64,000 nt of DNA from Metellina segmentata (lineage: Eukaryota > Arthropoda > Arachnida > Araneae > Tetragnathidae): positions 74,671,914-74,735,913 of the forward strand of contig OX375881.1 in assembly GCA_947359465.1 (NCBI GenBank). The letters are read 5' to 3'. The position numbers were made by a program, and so were the translations under genes. This document shows positions 37,501-48,310 of this stretch, piece by piece (the stretch's first letter is position 1; each line of letters begins with the position of its first letter). The notes under the pieces are model-generated. The model did no database searches, had not been told where the DNA came from, and saw only the letters and a list, made by a program, of their open reading frames with translations.

Positions 37501-40500
37501 TACAAAACTATATTTAAAAAAAAATAAGAAAACGAAATCAAACTCGCAACAGCAGCTGGGAGACCGGCCACACCAAGCACAGTCCTCATCAAACTTCACT
37601 CTTTCTTTCACTTTTTATAAAAGCAAATGCACTGCAAAGAGATAAAAGAAAAACATCTGATGTTTTTTTTCTTGCGGTCTTCATTCTATAATTTGTTCAT
37701 GTGTACACATAAATGCCCTTATATTAACTGCTGAATTTTTAAAAATCAGACTGCTTATTTTTTTAATGTGTAGTAAGTAACGTAAAATTTGCAAATGAGT
37801 CTTGAATTTTTCTTCTGAAGCAAGGTTATAAAATTTTATTATTTCAGTGGCATGATGTTCCTCCGGAAGGATTGATGAATTCCAAATTAAAATGTATCTT
37901 TTACCCTGATCCCGAGGCTGCTAAGGTAATTTCCTTAAACCAAGATGGTGTAATAGTACTAAATTAGTTAAACAAAAGCATGTAATGTGTTAAAATATTT
38001 TTACAGGTAGACGAAAATACAGTTGATGCACCTAAACCCAAAGGCAAACCTACAGTTGTTCCAGAATTAAAGGTAATGTAAAGATCTTGCACATGTATGA
38101 TTTCTTGCATGCTTAACTCCAATAGAGGATTTATGCATTATTTGTATATGTATGTTTCACAATCACATTTGGCACAATAATCGACATTTTTTGTGTAATA
38201 GCAAATGGAAAAAGCAGATATAGACAATACAGAATTGACATGACTTTTTGTCATGCATTTTATTCGAAATAAAAATTAACGGCAGTAATAAAATGCTGTT
38301 TTATATTATAGAAGACTAAATTTATTCCCCTTTGAGAGGTATGAAATGTGCATAAAATGACTATATCAGTGTTTAGACATAAATGGATTCCAACCTGGAT
38401 ATTTAGATGCAAAAATCTTAAATTAGGTTTTTAAACTTATGATATAGGTTTTCTAATTCTTTTTAAAAAGACTTTTAGGTTGTAGATTTTAACAATAGTT
38501 TCACTAGATTTTTAGATAAGTTAAGAATTTTTTCAATGATTTTTTTTGTAGAATTATCTATCACTGCAATAGTTAATTTAATTCTACAGTGCTATTTTAA
38601 GCAGCAAAAGAACACATTAATAAATTAATTCTTGAGATTGAAGTTCTCTTTAAGCAGCTAGAGACAAAGAAAAATCATGTGTTATTCTAAACTGGAAATC
38701 AATGGAAATTTCGAACAGTTTCAAGATGTCCTACAAATATCTTAGATAACTGAGAATTACCAGATGGCATTCCATAATAGGTCAAAAACAGTTTTTAAGG
38801 CTAATCACTGTCATGCTACAAAGATTTTAGCGCTGTTGCAATTTTGCCATCAAAACTCAAGTTTTATGAGAAAATGGACAATTACAAATTAAATGCTAAC
38901 TTCTTTTGTTAATTTACTAATTAGATAAAAGAACATAGAAAATTAAGCACAACTAGAAGTTAATTAAAAAATCTGATCGGTATCTTTAGATATCAATTAG
39001 TTTTTTTTTTGGTTTGAGCGAGGTTTGATAAAAATTTCAGTTCAACATCTTAAAGTAGATGGAAAACAGATTTAGACTTTCAGAGTTGATATCGGTTTCA
39101 GCCTTCCTGTTTCTTAATGCATTTTAAGGCAACATATCTTAAAAGAGAATATTTGTTAGTTTTATGTAATTTTGGGTTGGTTATAGTGTAAACAGATTTG
39201 AAAGGAAATTAAGTGTATTGAACTGAATAGGTAAAATCCTAAGAATTCCGAGACCTAATGACACTTCTATTAGTAGATAGATGTAAGTATTATAGAAACA
39301 CTTCATTGCAGAGGCTATGTGTTTGAGTCTGCTTGAAAATCATTTAAACAGGATTATCTAAAACCTATAGTGACTGACAGTAACCACTGACAGTTAATAG
39401 GTTCAAAGCTTAAGTTTTATATTAAGTTAGATTTTTTGTATTATAGGCAAGTGATACTGAAAAGGAATCGAAAAAACTGAGTGAGGAATTTAAAAAATTG
39501 AAAGCAGAATTATGTGATCTACGCCAAGAAAACTCCACTTTGAAAGTAAGTTTCTTATTGCTAGTGAATCTTGCAGGGCTTATAACATGTCACTTGTTGT
39601 CACGTTTTTGACATTTTGTCACTTTTTCAAGGTGTTTAAGTTCTTAAATTCTACTTGGAGAAAAGAATTTTTAGTGTGCAATTAAAAAAACTCATTTTTC
39701 CTGTAAAAAAAAAAAGTTAAATGTCAACCTAGTATATATTGTGTTATTTTGTCCTGCATTGAAACTTGTCCAGACTAGTTTCCTCCACGGCATGTGCGCC
39801 ATTCAGAAGGTGGGTGATAATACCCCTCCCCTTCTGAGTGAGGCCTGTGTCTCCGCCAAAATCAAACCTTTTTATATTTATTTTGAGGCGATCGTAATGT
39901 GATGCAACGGCTGGCGCAGCTGCTATGATATTGATTTCAGTTCGCGAAAAGAATTGGAGCCTCAAGTATCACCAAATAAGATAATCTTGTCATCAAATAA
40001 CCAATAGCAATCCTCTAAATACGGAGCAGCAGAATGTAGTTTCCTTCCTTCGTAATTTCCATAAAGGCAGTGTAACGCTGTTCCATCGAATTCCCCCACA
40101 ACACCCTTGGTCACAGCTTGGTGCTAAGGAATTCGATATAGGAAGAAGAAAGTCGGCTTTGAAGCTTTGGGAAGATATGTCTGAACTAGTTTTTTCTTTT
40201 CACAGATTCTTAATCAATGGCCTAAGCGTTGGTCAACATACAACAAACAAATTCAAGGAGACTTGAGAGACATCCCACTCACTATTTCATCAAGCATTGT
40301 TCAAGCAGGTGGCTAAGCATAAAGCCAGCTGCTGAAAGGTTGCTTGAACAGTGGTTTGCAATGCGAAAGTATTTCCTTCCATTCTAATACAGAAGCCAAA
40401 CATGATACAAAGACCAGGCTATATGAAAATTGTTCATTTACTTAGAAGAGAAACTATTAAGGCTGAGGTGATATTTGTCGTATCAAGTGCAAGTATATAT

Positions 40501-43500
40501 AATCATGTGACCGAATTTCTTCAAAAAAGGGTACCCCTGATGCATAACCTTCATTCTCAACTTGAAATGTTGACGAGAAACAATTTTAGGTAGGATCTAC
40601 AAAGATAAATGTATTCGAGATTTGAAGATGGATGAAATGGTAGATATGTCCTTAGAAACTTGCCTCTGGCTGATATTGCGATTGGAGATAAATTTCTAAA
40701 GTGCTTCAGAATGTGAAAGAGAAGGAAAATAATTTCTTTTTTCTAAGGGCTCAGAAACATTACATTGCTAGTGTTAAATATCTTTTGAAGAAGTCCTTCA
40801 GTTCATCTCTACTTAAAAGTTTCTTGAGCGATTCAGTGGTGAGTGGATACGACAAGTATTAGAAGTTGCAAGAGCAATGCGATGGGAGGTCCCAAGAGAC
40901 ATACTACTGGATAAGGGGAAATTACTCCAAAGAATGAAGGCCATTGATGTGTACTGGGACCAGTTCTTCAGACTGAGATATTAGTGGTGTGGATCCTAAA
41001 TACCCAGTTGTGTCTAAGCTAGTAAAGGCTGCTCTGTAACTTTCTCATGGTAGTGCAGACATTTAACGTGGCTTCTCAGCCTCAGGAAGAGCTTTAACAA
41101 GAGACAGAGTATCAATGTCAGAACGTACACTCAATGCATTGATGATGGTCAAAAGTAGTTTGCCAAATTTTGAAAATCAACCTTAGTTTGTTGCAATCAC
41201 GTCAAAGCTAATGGATATTGGAAGGGTTGCATATAAAGCCTACAATGCCTATTTAGAAGATATGAAATGGAAGGCACAAGAAAAATTAGAGAAGGACAGA
41301 AAAGAAAAACGAAGACTGGAAGCAGAAAAAAAAAATTTCAAGCAGCTGGCAAAAAAAAAAGAAGATAATAGAAGGAAAACTTAAAATTATTGTGTAAGTA
41401 AGAGAATGAGTGAGGGAGTGAGAATGAATTCAAAATTGTTAAAGGAAGCCAATCATAGTCTCAAGAAGGCTCTAAAAAATAAAGATTTTAAGGAAGCAGT
41501 ACTTGTGCTCAGGCAATGATTGCAGGGGCGGCAAAAGTCTCAGATGATGCTGGTCAGCAAAGACAGACTTAACAAAAATGCACCTTCTTCTCTTGAGTAG
41601 AAAAAGTATTTTGCATCTTCTCTTAAAAATTAATTTCAGACTTTTTCTACAAAAAAAAAAAAATTAGACAATCTTTCAAAGAAATGGAAGAAATTTTTCA
41701 AGCTATGTCAAAAATGAACAACATATTTAAAACTCATGATTACAAATTATTATTATTTTTTTTGTTTATATCGTTTCAAAATAATATGGTTTTTAAATGA
41801 TTATAAATTAAAAATGAAGAAAGATTAAATGAAGAAAATAAATATATTTCCAACGAATGAAAAGATAGGGGTGACTGTGTGGAGAGTGAGAGTATTTTTT
41901 CTTTTTTTAAACTTTATACTTGAATATATTTGGCATTATTGTAATTTGTCACTTTTTGGTTTGATTTGTGACTTTTTTGGTTAAATTAGTCACTTCTTGT
42001 GACTTTTTTTGTTAGACTAGGGGGTTCTGCCCTAGTGTAGAAAAATGTCCCGATTTTTCCCGAATTTCAAAAAAATATTATCATGAACCAAATTGAAATT
42101 TCTAAAAAAAACTCGACGAGCTGCAAAAATTTACGTTGAGAGGAACTCTTTAAAAAAACCTCACTGCTGAAGACTGAAAATTTGCACGTGTTTTGCTCAC
42201 TCGCGGAAGAAATTTCGCTTTTTCAATTTTGACACTTAATAAACCCTAAACTAATAGCCACATCAGAAAAAACCCTGGACAAATCTTAAGAATTGTCCAG
42301 GGAATACAATGAAGAACAAGCCATGTTAATTTCGTTTTTTTCTGATCAATACTTTCTTGGGAAACTGTCTAAGAATCGAGCTAAACAACACAGTGTTAAT
42401 CCTGAGGAGGCAGTAACTTTTTTTGATATAGAGAGATTTGTCACTTTCAAACCTTAAAACCTGCCTTGAATCTAGTATTTTTACCTTTAACTTTTTGATT
42501 TACAAGTTAACTACCTTGACGTGTGTTATTTGTATTATGCTTAGGTGTGTTACCTAGCATTGTTGGTATTAAATCAGTTTGACATAGGTTAAAATCAATC
42601 AAAGATTCTAAAAATAGTTACTGCAGTCGATATTTCTGTGGGTTGCATACACGTTATTCTAAAATGCAACCTGCTTGACTTCTATCCAGTTTTAGACCTT
42701 TCAACCAATAAAATATTTTAAGATGTAGCTATTTAGCCGTTGTGTGTTGTGAAGCTAAATGCAAAAGTACAATTCTTGAAAACCTTATGACACTCGAAAG
42801 TTTTATGAAACCAGTTTGAATTCTCTTGGTCTTATAGAAAGGGAAGTACTCAGTAATTTATTACAATGGTATTTGGTTGTAGTGATTAGGCCTGGGCGAT
42901 GTATCGATACATCGTGGAAAACCGGTTTGAGGTTGACATCGTCATACCGGTTTCTTGATTTTCCCGATGACGATGTATCGTGATATATCGGTTTTTCCCG
43001 ATGTCACACAGCCAATCCCAGAGCACTATCATGATTTCGATATTTTCAAAGCGCATGCGCGAAATCGTGTTTTTTTCCGATCTCACGCAGCTAATCCCAG
43101 GGCATCATCACGGTTTCAAACGATGCCACGCAGCCAATCCCAGAGCATCATCATGGTTTTCCGGTGTCATGATATTCGATGCATCGATGGTTCGATGTTT
43201 TCAAAGCGTATGCGCGATTCATCGTGAAAAACCGATGTTCACATCTCCACATCGGTTTCGTGATTTTCACGTTGAGTTGCCAAACCAGTATTTCATGGTT
43301 TTCCGGTATCACGATTTTCGATGGTTCGATGTTTTCATAGCGCATGCGCGATTCATCGTGAAAAACCGATGTGGACATCGGTTTCGCGTTGAGCGCGATT
43401 TTCAAGTTGAGTTGCCTAATCAGTATCTCGTGATTTTCCGGTATGAAACTAAGCATTGATGATGGCGTGTTATTTTAGCATCTTTGGGGGAAATTTGGGT

Positions 43501-44214
43501 TTAGATCAACACAACGATTCCAATGTTTATTTATGTGCATATGCGATTTTCCACCACGGTACTTAGATTTTCGATGCCGCGATAAAAGGCTAACTAATGA
43601 GAATTTTTTTGATAGTTAATTTTGCGATTTCTGCGCTGATTTTTTTTTGTAGGGAATAAGTCGGCACATAAAGATTGAAATTTAAAAGTTTCAAACTGCG
43701 AGAGAGCGAATAATTCTACTTGTTTGCTTAATTTATCTAGGTAAGCTTTATATTACGTTTTTTAATTAGTTAATGTTTTTTTTTTTTTTTTTTTTTTTTT
43801 GCGCTTAAAAATACTTAAAAACAAAATAATTTTGCAAAATCTGCAAATTTTAAAGATGTTTCCATTAAAAAAAAAAATTAATGAGGAATTTCTTAAAATC
43901 ATTAGTGTTCTGATGATGACTTTTGTTTCCAGAATTTTTTTTGTGTGAAATTAAAATTCAGTACAATTAAAAATTTTTAAAACAAAAATTATTTTGCACA
44001 GTTCAAGTTGAATTCCGAAAACCCTCTAGTTTCTTGATGTTGCAATCAATCCGCTTGCATCCCTTTTTGTTGTGAACTTCTGTGGAAATATAGGTCATAT
44101 ATGCCATCATTACTAACAGGAATCAAATGCCCCTTTATTTCTATTTATGTAGAAGTTTTTCTCTTTGTTAATAAGCTAATTTTTGAAACTACTTGATCAT
44201 ATATGGTGCGTGGA

Positions 44215-44248
<34 letters not shown>

Positions 44249-47092
44249 GCAAAATCTTGTTTTAAATCATGCGTGTTTCTTAAACGTACAACGCAGATCT
44301 TTATTTGTTATTGATGTAGGAACAAGGTTTTGCTTTTTACTATGCATAAAATGCATGGTTAACATCACGATGTATCGTGATGTTAGAATGCCGATGTATC
44401 ACGATGTCAAAATTTGAACATCGCCCAGGCCTAGTAGTGATGTTACTGATATATGCTGTTGGCAGTGGTGGATACAACAAGGTACATGTCAGCATCAGGA
44501 AGGTCTAGAGAGGACTAATGTGTTGTAAAAAATGCATGTACTGATCCAACAGCCACTGTTGCTGACATCCAACAGGCAATGGGAACCTCTCGATCATCCA
44601 GTAAGTGATTGCACCACTTATCGACAGCATTTTCGTCAGCACTAAGATCAAGGCACAACAAATCCCTGTTGCCTAAAAAATCTGGTCTGGCATCTAGATT
44701 TTCTGTTTCATTAATTGATTTTTTTAGGCTATTAAAGGTCAAAAATGGAGCAAAATGTCTAATGTAGAAAATAATTATATTTTTTATTGCCTCAGTTACA
44801 CTATAAATAGCATATTATTTACTGAGCATGTGTGTAATAAGTTCTGCTATATACTCAACATTGTAAAAAAAAAAAATTAATAAATGTATATTTCCATGGG
44901 TCCTGGGCACCTAAATTTTTAATTTTTGTCATCCCCTGGCTAAGATGCACAGTTTGTTGTGCACCGTCACATGTCCAAAGGACCTGGTGTGGGATGCAAT
45001 TGTGTATGATGCCTTTGGTATTCAGTAAAAGGGTATCTCTTTGACAGGCTAGCGCTAAATACAAGAAATTTTACAGCCAGTTACGTTCCCATTCCTGAAC
45101 TCAGGTTCACCTGCTGTTTGAACAAGGCAATGCTCATTCCCATATTGCCGTCTCTAGAGCTTGTTTACGACATTCAATATCTTACCATGGCTGGCATACT
45201 CACCGGACCTGTCCCTGATCGAGAATGTATTGGATGCCATTGGACGAGATGTCACCACTCCATCCGTACCGCGTACTCTGCTGGAACTATGTGACAGGGT
45301 TCAAGCAGCATGGGATGGACTCACAGGACTTGATAAAGAACCTGTATGACGCACTACCAAGGCACTTGGCATGCTGCATTAGGAATATTGGCAGTCATAT
45401 GCCCTACTGAATACCACGTTTTTGAATTTTTCTCAATAAGGCTAGGCTTCCACTTGCGATTTTTCAGTTGCAAAAATAAAACTCATTGTTTCAAATACAA
45501 GTGCACAAACTTAAGATTAAAAAGTTGCAACCTGTCCTATTTTTGCTGCACCGCAACAGTCTACTCAAAGAATCACACAGCCATGCACTCACTTGCGATA
45601 GTTCAGTTGCAGTCTTGTTTTGGTCTCTGTTTAAAACACTACAAATACTTGTCTACAACTAATTCTTGATGTCTGACAACGAATCTACCGTAAGTTATGA
45701 TGGATGAATATTAACAGTAATTTTGGGTGCCTCACATGCGTGGATGAGAAAAAATTAAAAAATATTTTTACCAAAGTTAATGATTTTTTAATTTTAATTT
45801 TTTCTTAACCGTCAATCTTTCCCTTGTCTCATGAAGCATGATATATTAAAGGGTTAGTGTATTTAATTTTCATGAGTTTTTTTTTCTATACTATTCACTG
45901 CTGCTATTATCTACCTATACCAAAATTTAAATTTATTATATCAACTGTACATGGTTGTATCAAAATTACAACTTTTCACTTTTATGATGGTGTATATTAG
46001 GCATTATCTATTGTGTATGGATCTTACAGTTTTATGCATGTCTTCTGGGTTTTCCTCTGAACTGCATATTAATATGATTCATTACTTTACCTAAATGCAA
46101 AATTTCAAGTTGATCTATCAATTAATATTTGGATACAGCTACACTCTACGTTTATGAGCAGTAGCAACAGCATTGGCGATTTTTTTTTTGCCGCACTTCT
46201 AGTAGCGAGTTACAGTAAATTAAGGCAACCCATCTGTCTTTACGATTATTGTGTTTTTTTTTGGCAACCTCGGCAAATGGTAACTTTCAATTTTCATTTT
46301 GATTATTCTAGAAAATTCTTCCAAAATCCGTTAAAAGTCGTTTGAAGTTTTTTCTTTGCTTCCATTGATTATTTTGATTTTAAAATATCCTTTGATTGCA
46401 TTGGTCCTTCACAAATTTTTTTTCCGCGATATCATTGGTTCATTTATTTGTATTTCTACAGTTATGGAATTTTTATTTTATTATAGTAGTTTTCATGAAA
46501 CGTTTACAAGTTGTTTTTTTGCCATTTGTGGAATTTTCGTTTTTTTTATTATTTTTTCCCAGAACAGTTCTTTGGTATCAGATTGTATTATTTCTTTTGA
46601 AAATCTTTTTCTTTTCAAACAGCCTACCGTATTTAGAGTAATTGATAAGTTTCAGGGTATTCTTACTCAACATTCGCAGCTTAGTTTTTCTGCTGGTTCA
46701 CAAATGCGTTTAAGCTTACTACTTTTTGCGAAAGTTTTAAAAAATATACTTTTCAAATAAAAAAAGTTTTAAAATAATTATTTCTTTAGCGACCTTTAGA
46801 AGCTTGCCAATGCCGCTGCCCATAAACGTAGACTATAGGTGTTTCGATATTTGCAGTGAAAAATGATTAAGAAAAGAAGTTTCATTTATTAATTTGTACA
46901 TTTTCATTCCAGGAAGAAGGTATACGATCTCGATTGGTACATGCATATGGGCCTAAAACTAAAGGAACAAGTGCGAAACCCTTTGAATCTGATTCCCAAC
47001 AAATCCCCAAAAAACAATTATCTAATTATTTAATAATGATATCTGTTTTTATCTTTTTGCTTGGAATTTATATAGGAAAAAATGTTTTGTGA
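22505..47092 (+). CDS. Vap33: VAMP-associated protein (VAP; VAPA/VAPB/Vap33 orthologue), complete 7-exon gene
   Basis: Exons: 22505-22562, 26452-26604, 31470-31573, 37848-37925, 38007-38072, 39447-39545 and 46913-47092 (stop TGA). All introns are GT-AG and phases join without a break, giving 245 aa against about 243-249 in human VAPB/VAPA. VAPs are ER tail-anchored proteins that tether other membranes by binding FFAT-motif partners. Residues 1 to about 125 form the MSP domain: KGPF near 19-22, the FFAT-contact stretch KVKTTAP at 43-49, CVRPN at 53-57, MLQPFD at 72-77 and K87/M89 in KDKFMVQ. These keep human VAPB numbering, including P56. Exon 6 encodes a Lys/Glu-rich, probably coiled-coil segment (154-186). 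Exon 7 ends in a hydrophobic tail anchor (about 224-242) with GxxxG at 237-241. The start aligns with the family start (MAKxEQ). The introns total nearly 24 kb and hold many transposons, none within an exon. The symbol follows the arthropod name. Confidence 0.97.
25021..25556 (+). repeat. Dispersed repeat with CTAGCAG start and CACACATGCAGA tail
   Basis: The tail recurs at 60440-60530 and the start at 17657. Internal parts recur at 26740-26887 with 28632-28990, and inverted at 58640-58870 (AAAATCAGGATCAT, AAATGTGATTTTCT). Class not decided. Confidence 0.5.
26185..26272 (+). mobile_element. Diverged SINE 3' end in VAP intron 1
   Basis: CTTAAGGGATTGATCCAGGA, TTGTGTTGCTCTAGTACAGC and AAATTACC match the SINE 3' body with many changes, so this is an older copy. 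Confidence 0.7.
26452..26604 (+). CDS. Vap33: VAP exon 2 (MSP core)
   Basis: A pyrimidine-rich tract and CAG precede the exon and GTGAGT follows it. It encodes the MSP core, with TNPTDK, KVKTTAP and CVRPN. The proline of CVRPN corresponds to VAPB P56, the residue altered in human ALS8. Both ends are split codons that join correctly to exons 1 and 3. Confidence 0.95.
26888..28627 (-). mobile_element. piggyBac element (1,740 bp) with TTAA duplications and internally deleted transposase
   Basis: TTAA at 26884-26887 and 28628-28631. The ends are CCTTTTAAACGCTGC and, at the right end inverted, CCTTTTACCTGCCAATG. The minus-strand frame 27543-27130 carries the piggyBac signature [24 protein letters not shown] and CSSNGYLY. 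An acidic N-terminal piece ([12 protein letters not shown]) is just upstream, so most of the middle is missing. The codon before ESMV is GTG (Val) where the family has a catalytic Asp. A palindrome ATGTTCCCATTTGGGAACAT lies near both ends. Transposition-defective. It splits an older repeat in VAP intron 2. Confidence 0.88.
29203..29345 (+). mobile_element. Possible hAT MITE end
   Basis: CAGTAGTTCTCAACCTTTGT is typical of Charlie-like hAT termini. The opposite end was not located. Confidence 0.4.
29346..30355. other. VAP intron 2, central part
   Basis: A minus-strand stretch near 29950-29749 reads as an open segment ([18 protein letters not shown]...) that could be a transposase remnant, but I cannot assign it. 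Nothing else was recognised. Confidence 0.35.
30356..31250 (+). mobile_element. hAT-type MITE, CAGGGTGTCAAGATTT family, copy A
   Basis: Starts CAGGGTGTCAAGATTTGAAT, followed by repeated GATTTAAATCA units. Segment 31040-31140 (TACTGATAAATTTGTTAACA, GAAAAACTATGTACGATGTC) is shared with the copies at 59155-60300. The right end is not clear; 31250 is an estimate. Confidence 0.6.
31470..31573 (+). CDS. Vap33: VAP exon 3 (FFAT-binding K87/M89 segment)
   Basis: Acceptor ...GTGCATCAG and donor GTAATT. Encodes [20 protein letters not shown] and following residues to Leu105. K87 and M89 are at the positions required for FFAT binding in VAPB. Confidence 0.95.
31574..32335 (+). other. VAP intron 3, first part
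   Basis: AT-rich, no recognised repeat or gene. Confidence 0.4.
33190..33393 (+). repeat. Dispersed repeat, copy 2 (pair with 1247-1445)
   Basis: Same order and orientation as copy 1, with about 10-15 percent differences by eye. Sits inside the hAT-like element. Confidence 0.6.
34486..34895 (+). repeat. 205-bp perfect tandem duplication in transposase remnant
   Basis: 34486-34690 is repeated base for base at 34691-34895, starting TGACCGAATTTTTTTCAG and ending CTAGAGCTCTAC. The related element at 39574 has one unit. Confidence 0.93.
37848..37925 (+). CDS. Vap33: VAP exon 4 (end of MSP domain)
   Basis: 26 codons (residues 106-131) between ATTTCAG and GTAATT. The part [10 protein letters not shown] matches the human LMDSKLRCVF strand that closes the MSP fold. 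Confidence 0.94.
38007..38072 (+). CDS. Vap33: VAP exon 5 (linker)
   Basis: 22 codons (132-153) between TTACAG and GTAATG. Pro/Lys-rich linker, poorly conserved in the family. Accepted because phase, splice sites and position between exons 4 and 6 all fit; only an 81-base intron precedes it. Confidence 0.88.
39447..39545 (+). CDS. Vap33: VAP exon 6 (coiled coil)
   Basis: 33 codons (154-186) between TTATAG and GTAAGT. Lys/Glu-rich with leucines spaced as in a coiled coil ([20 protein letters not shown]), the region VAPs use for dimer contacts. A hAT-type element begins only 28 bases after this exon. Confidence 0.93.
39574..42475 (+). mobile_element. hAT-like element with CAGGGCTTATAACATG terminus, copy 2
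   Basis: Collinear with copy 1. Pieces of a transposase are clear: [15 protein letters not shown] (about 40335), [20 protein letters not shown] (about 40386) and the hAT dimerisation region [20 protein letters not shown] (about 41065-41150), then a Lys/Glu-rich tail. Stops and frame breaks are frequent. The right end is broken by the Helitron at 42017-42436 and has decayed to about 42475. It begins 28 bases after VAP exon 6. Confidence 0.75.
42017..42436 (-). mobile_element. Short non-autonomous Helitron (420 bp)
   Basis: On the minus strand it starts TCTCTATATCAAAAAAAGTT and ends in a hairpin and CCCCCTAG. Host A lies before the start (42437) and host T after the end (42016). It interrupts the end of the hAT-like element, whose sequence joins cleanly across it (GTTAGA + TTTGTCAC). 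Confidence 0.82.
42887..44433. mobile_element. hAT-type element (1,547 bp), TAGGCCTGGGCGATGT termini, perfect 8-bp duplication
   Basis: Ends TAGGCCTGGGCGATGT and, inverted, TAGGCCTGGGCGATGTTC. GTAGTGAT flanks it at 42879-42886 and 44434-44441. The first 570 bases are packed with short inverted and direct units around CGATGTATCG, ACATCGGTTTC, TTTTCACGATG and GCGCATGCGCGA. No transposase was recognised. A fragment of the same family is at 58885-58950. A (CA)n run lies at 44216-44240. Confidence 0.9.
44216..44248. repeat. (CA)n/(TA)n microsatellite
   Basis: About a dozen CA units followed by a short TA run, inside the hAT-type element. Confidence 0.95.
44460..45415 (+). pseudogene. Tc1-family transposase relic
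   Basis: Plus-strand pieces in Tc1 order: [16 protein letters not shown] (about 44540-44600), [12 protein letters not shown] (about 44980), [15 protein letters not shown] (about 45060), [20 protein letters not shown] (45176-45235, with the last catalytic acidic residue of the DDE set) and, after a frame change, [19 protein letters not shown] (about 45325-45390). Stops in between make it inactive. Located in VAP intron 6. Confidence 0.85.
45420..46912 (+). other. VAP intron 6, last part
   Basis: T-rich. Frames at 46356-46760 are Phe/Ile-rich chance translations. A stretch at 46130-46260 (GAGCAGTAGCAACAGCATTG) resembles 61450-61550, so a dispersed repeat is present. Confidence 0.4.
46913..47092 (+). 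CDS. Vap33: VAP exon 7 (tail anchor and stop)
   Basis: Acceptor TTCATTCCAG. Encodes EEGIRSRL, as in vertebrate VAPs, a Ser/Lys-rich linker and the C-terminal membrane anchor [20 protein letters not shown] with a GxxxG dimerisation motif. The stop TGA lies at 47090-47092. Confidence 0.96.
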   Translation, partial: EEGIRSRLVHAYGPKTKGTSAKPFESDSQQIPKKQLSNYLIMISVFIFLLGIYIGKNVL

Positions 47093-48055
47093 AATTTTTA
47101 AGCTTGAATTCTGGCTGCATTTACTTTGAATGGAAGCCTGACCCATCATGCAAAACTTCACTATTTACTCAATGTTGATTGAAAATGTTTTTATTTTAAT
47201 TCTATTTTGTATACTTTTTCATTTGTGACCCTTTATTTTGTGAAATACTGCAGTTATATATATATTGTATGCTAAATTTATTAAAAACATTTTTCATACA
47301 ATATTGCTGTGTATTGTATTTTGACACATCGAAATGACTAGTGATATATTAACTTTCCAGCTGTTTTGAGTTTACTGAACTTTGTTTTGCAAATTACTAA
47401 CTAAAAGAGTACTTTTTGTTATCAAGTGTCAATACGCATTGATTTCATTACTAAACCTTAATTCTAATTTATAAAGTGTTTAATTGATGTCTGAAAAAGT
47501 TTAAATTAGTTGCAAAATAAATAGAAAGCTTCAATGTTATAATTAACATTGTTTAGAGATTGCATCTATGTGAAATGTATATGCTTCATTAAATCTTGTG
47601 AACTATTTAATGATTTGATTTAAAATAGGTTTATAAAAACACCCATCTATTGAAAGAAATTTTACATTTCCTTATATAAGTTATCAAGATTGTTTTCGGA
47701 TTAAATATTTTTCTGAAAGGGTGATAATCAGTTTTCCATTTTTTTTTATGTATTATTAAATATTTTTTGTTTTGTTTTCATAAAATTGAAATTATTTTGA
47801 CCATTTACATATGTATATTTCTATTATAATGTTTAACCATAGATGCAGAAATTAACAGTCTAGCTTGTATTAAAAACATTGAAAGATATCACTATATTGG
47901 AAAAAAAAAATTATTTTTAGAATGTATCTGAAATAATCATTAAATCTGTAATGTCTGAACAGAACATCTTAATTTTTTTTTCTATATTTGTGTGCTTTTT
48001 ACTGATTGTTTTATATTTTTAATAGAAACCAATAAAATTCTATTTAAAAAGTTTT
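47093..48055 (+). other. Vap33: VAP 3' untranslated region with poly(A) signal
   Basis: Very AT-rich sequence after the stop. A consensus AATAAA at 48031-48036 precedes a short A-rich stretch, so cleavage near 48050 is likely. An earlier AATAAA near 47515 could give a shorter transcript. The 3' end is inferred, not seen. Confidence 0.6.
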
Positions 48056-48134
48056 GAGTCTCAATTTGTAAAATTACTAGCAAAAAATTTTCCCTCTGAA
48101 TTTTTACCCCTACGGCACTTTTTGATTATTAATC

Positions 48135-48310
48135 ATTGGCCACTACAAGGCTGGAAGCGATGGCCACTTGTGAAGGAGCACCCCGTGGGCAACCATCATT
48201 ACCCCAACAAATTAGAGCACTATTTTACAACCATGACTTAACCAGGATTTGAACCCAGACCCTTCAGCGTGGCAGACGAATGCGCTAACCACTATACTGG
48301 CAGAGTGTCT
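48135..48310 (-). mobile_element. tRNA-derived SINE, separate family
   Basis: On the minus strand AGTATAGTGGTTAGCGCATT, then CTGCCACGCTGAAGG, then GGGTTCAAATCC: A box, an anticodon region resembling Asp/Gly tRNAs, and B box. It continues into a non-tRNA body, so it is a SINE and not a tRNA gene. Confidence 0.72.

Larger units (their letters stand above)
32336..37760 (+). mobile_element. hAT-type element, CAGGGTTTCCAC family, copy A (interrupted)
   Basis: Starts CAGGGTTTCCACGCATCTTA. Parts 32336-32811 and 36387-37760 match, inverted, the copy at 55513-58494. A different element (32812-36386) sits inside it. The right terminus is not seen, so 37760 is approximate. Shared frames (37489-37244 minus and its counterpart at 56036) show ILLLM and [11 protein letters not shown] in both. 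Confidence 0.65.

Noticed and set aside
42955..43459. Frames in several phases with repeated RFRDF/ENHEIL motifs
   Set aside because: Translations of the palindromic subterminal array on both strands.
42896..43460. CRISPR-like array of short repeats
   Set aside because: Units vary in length and orientation, have no constant spacers and are bounded by hAT termini with a target duplication in a eukaryotic intron.
46356..46760. 134-codon hydrophobic plus-strand frame in VAP intron 6
   Set aside because: T-rich translation mimicking membrane segments; no splice context or family match.
48230..48310. Possible tRNA gene (Asp/Gly-like) on the minus strand
   Set aside because: A and B boxes are good but the acceptor stem does not pair and the sequence continues into a SINE body.
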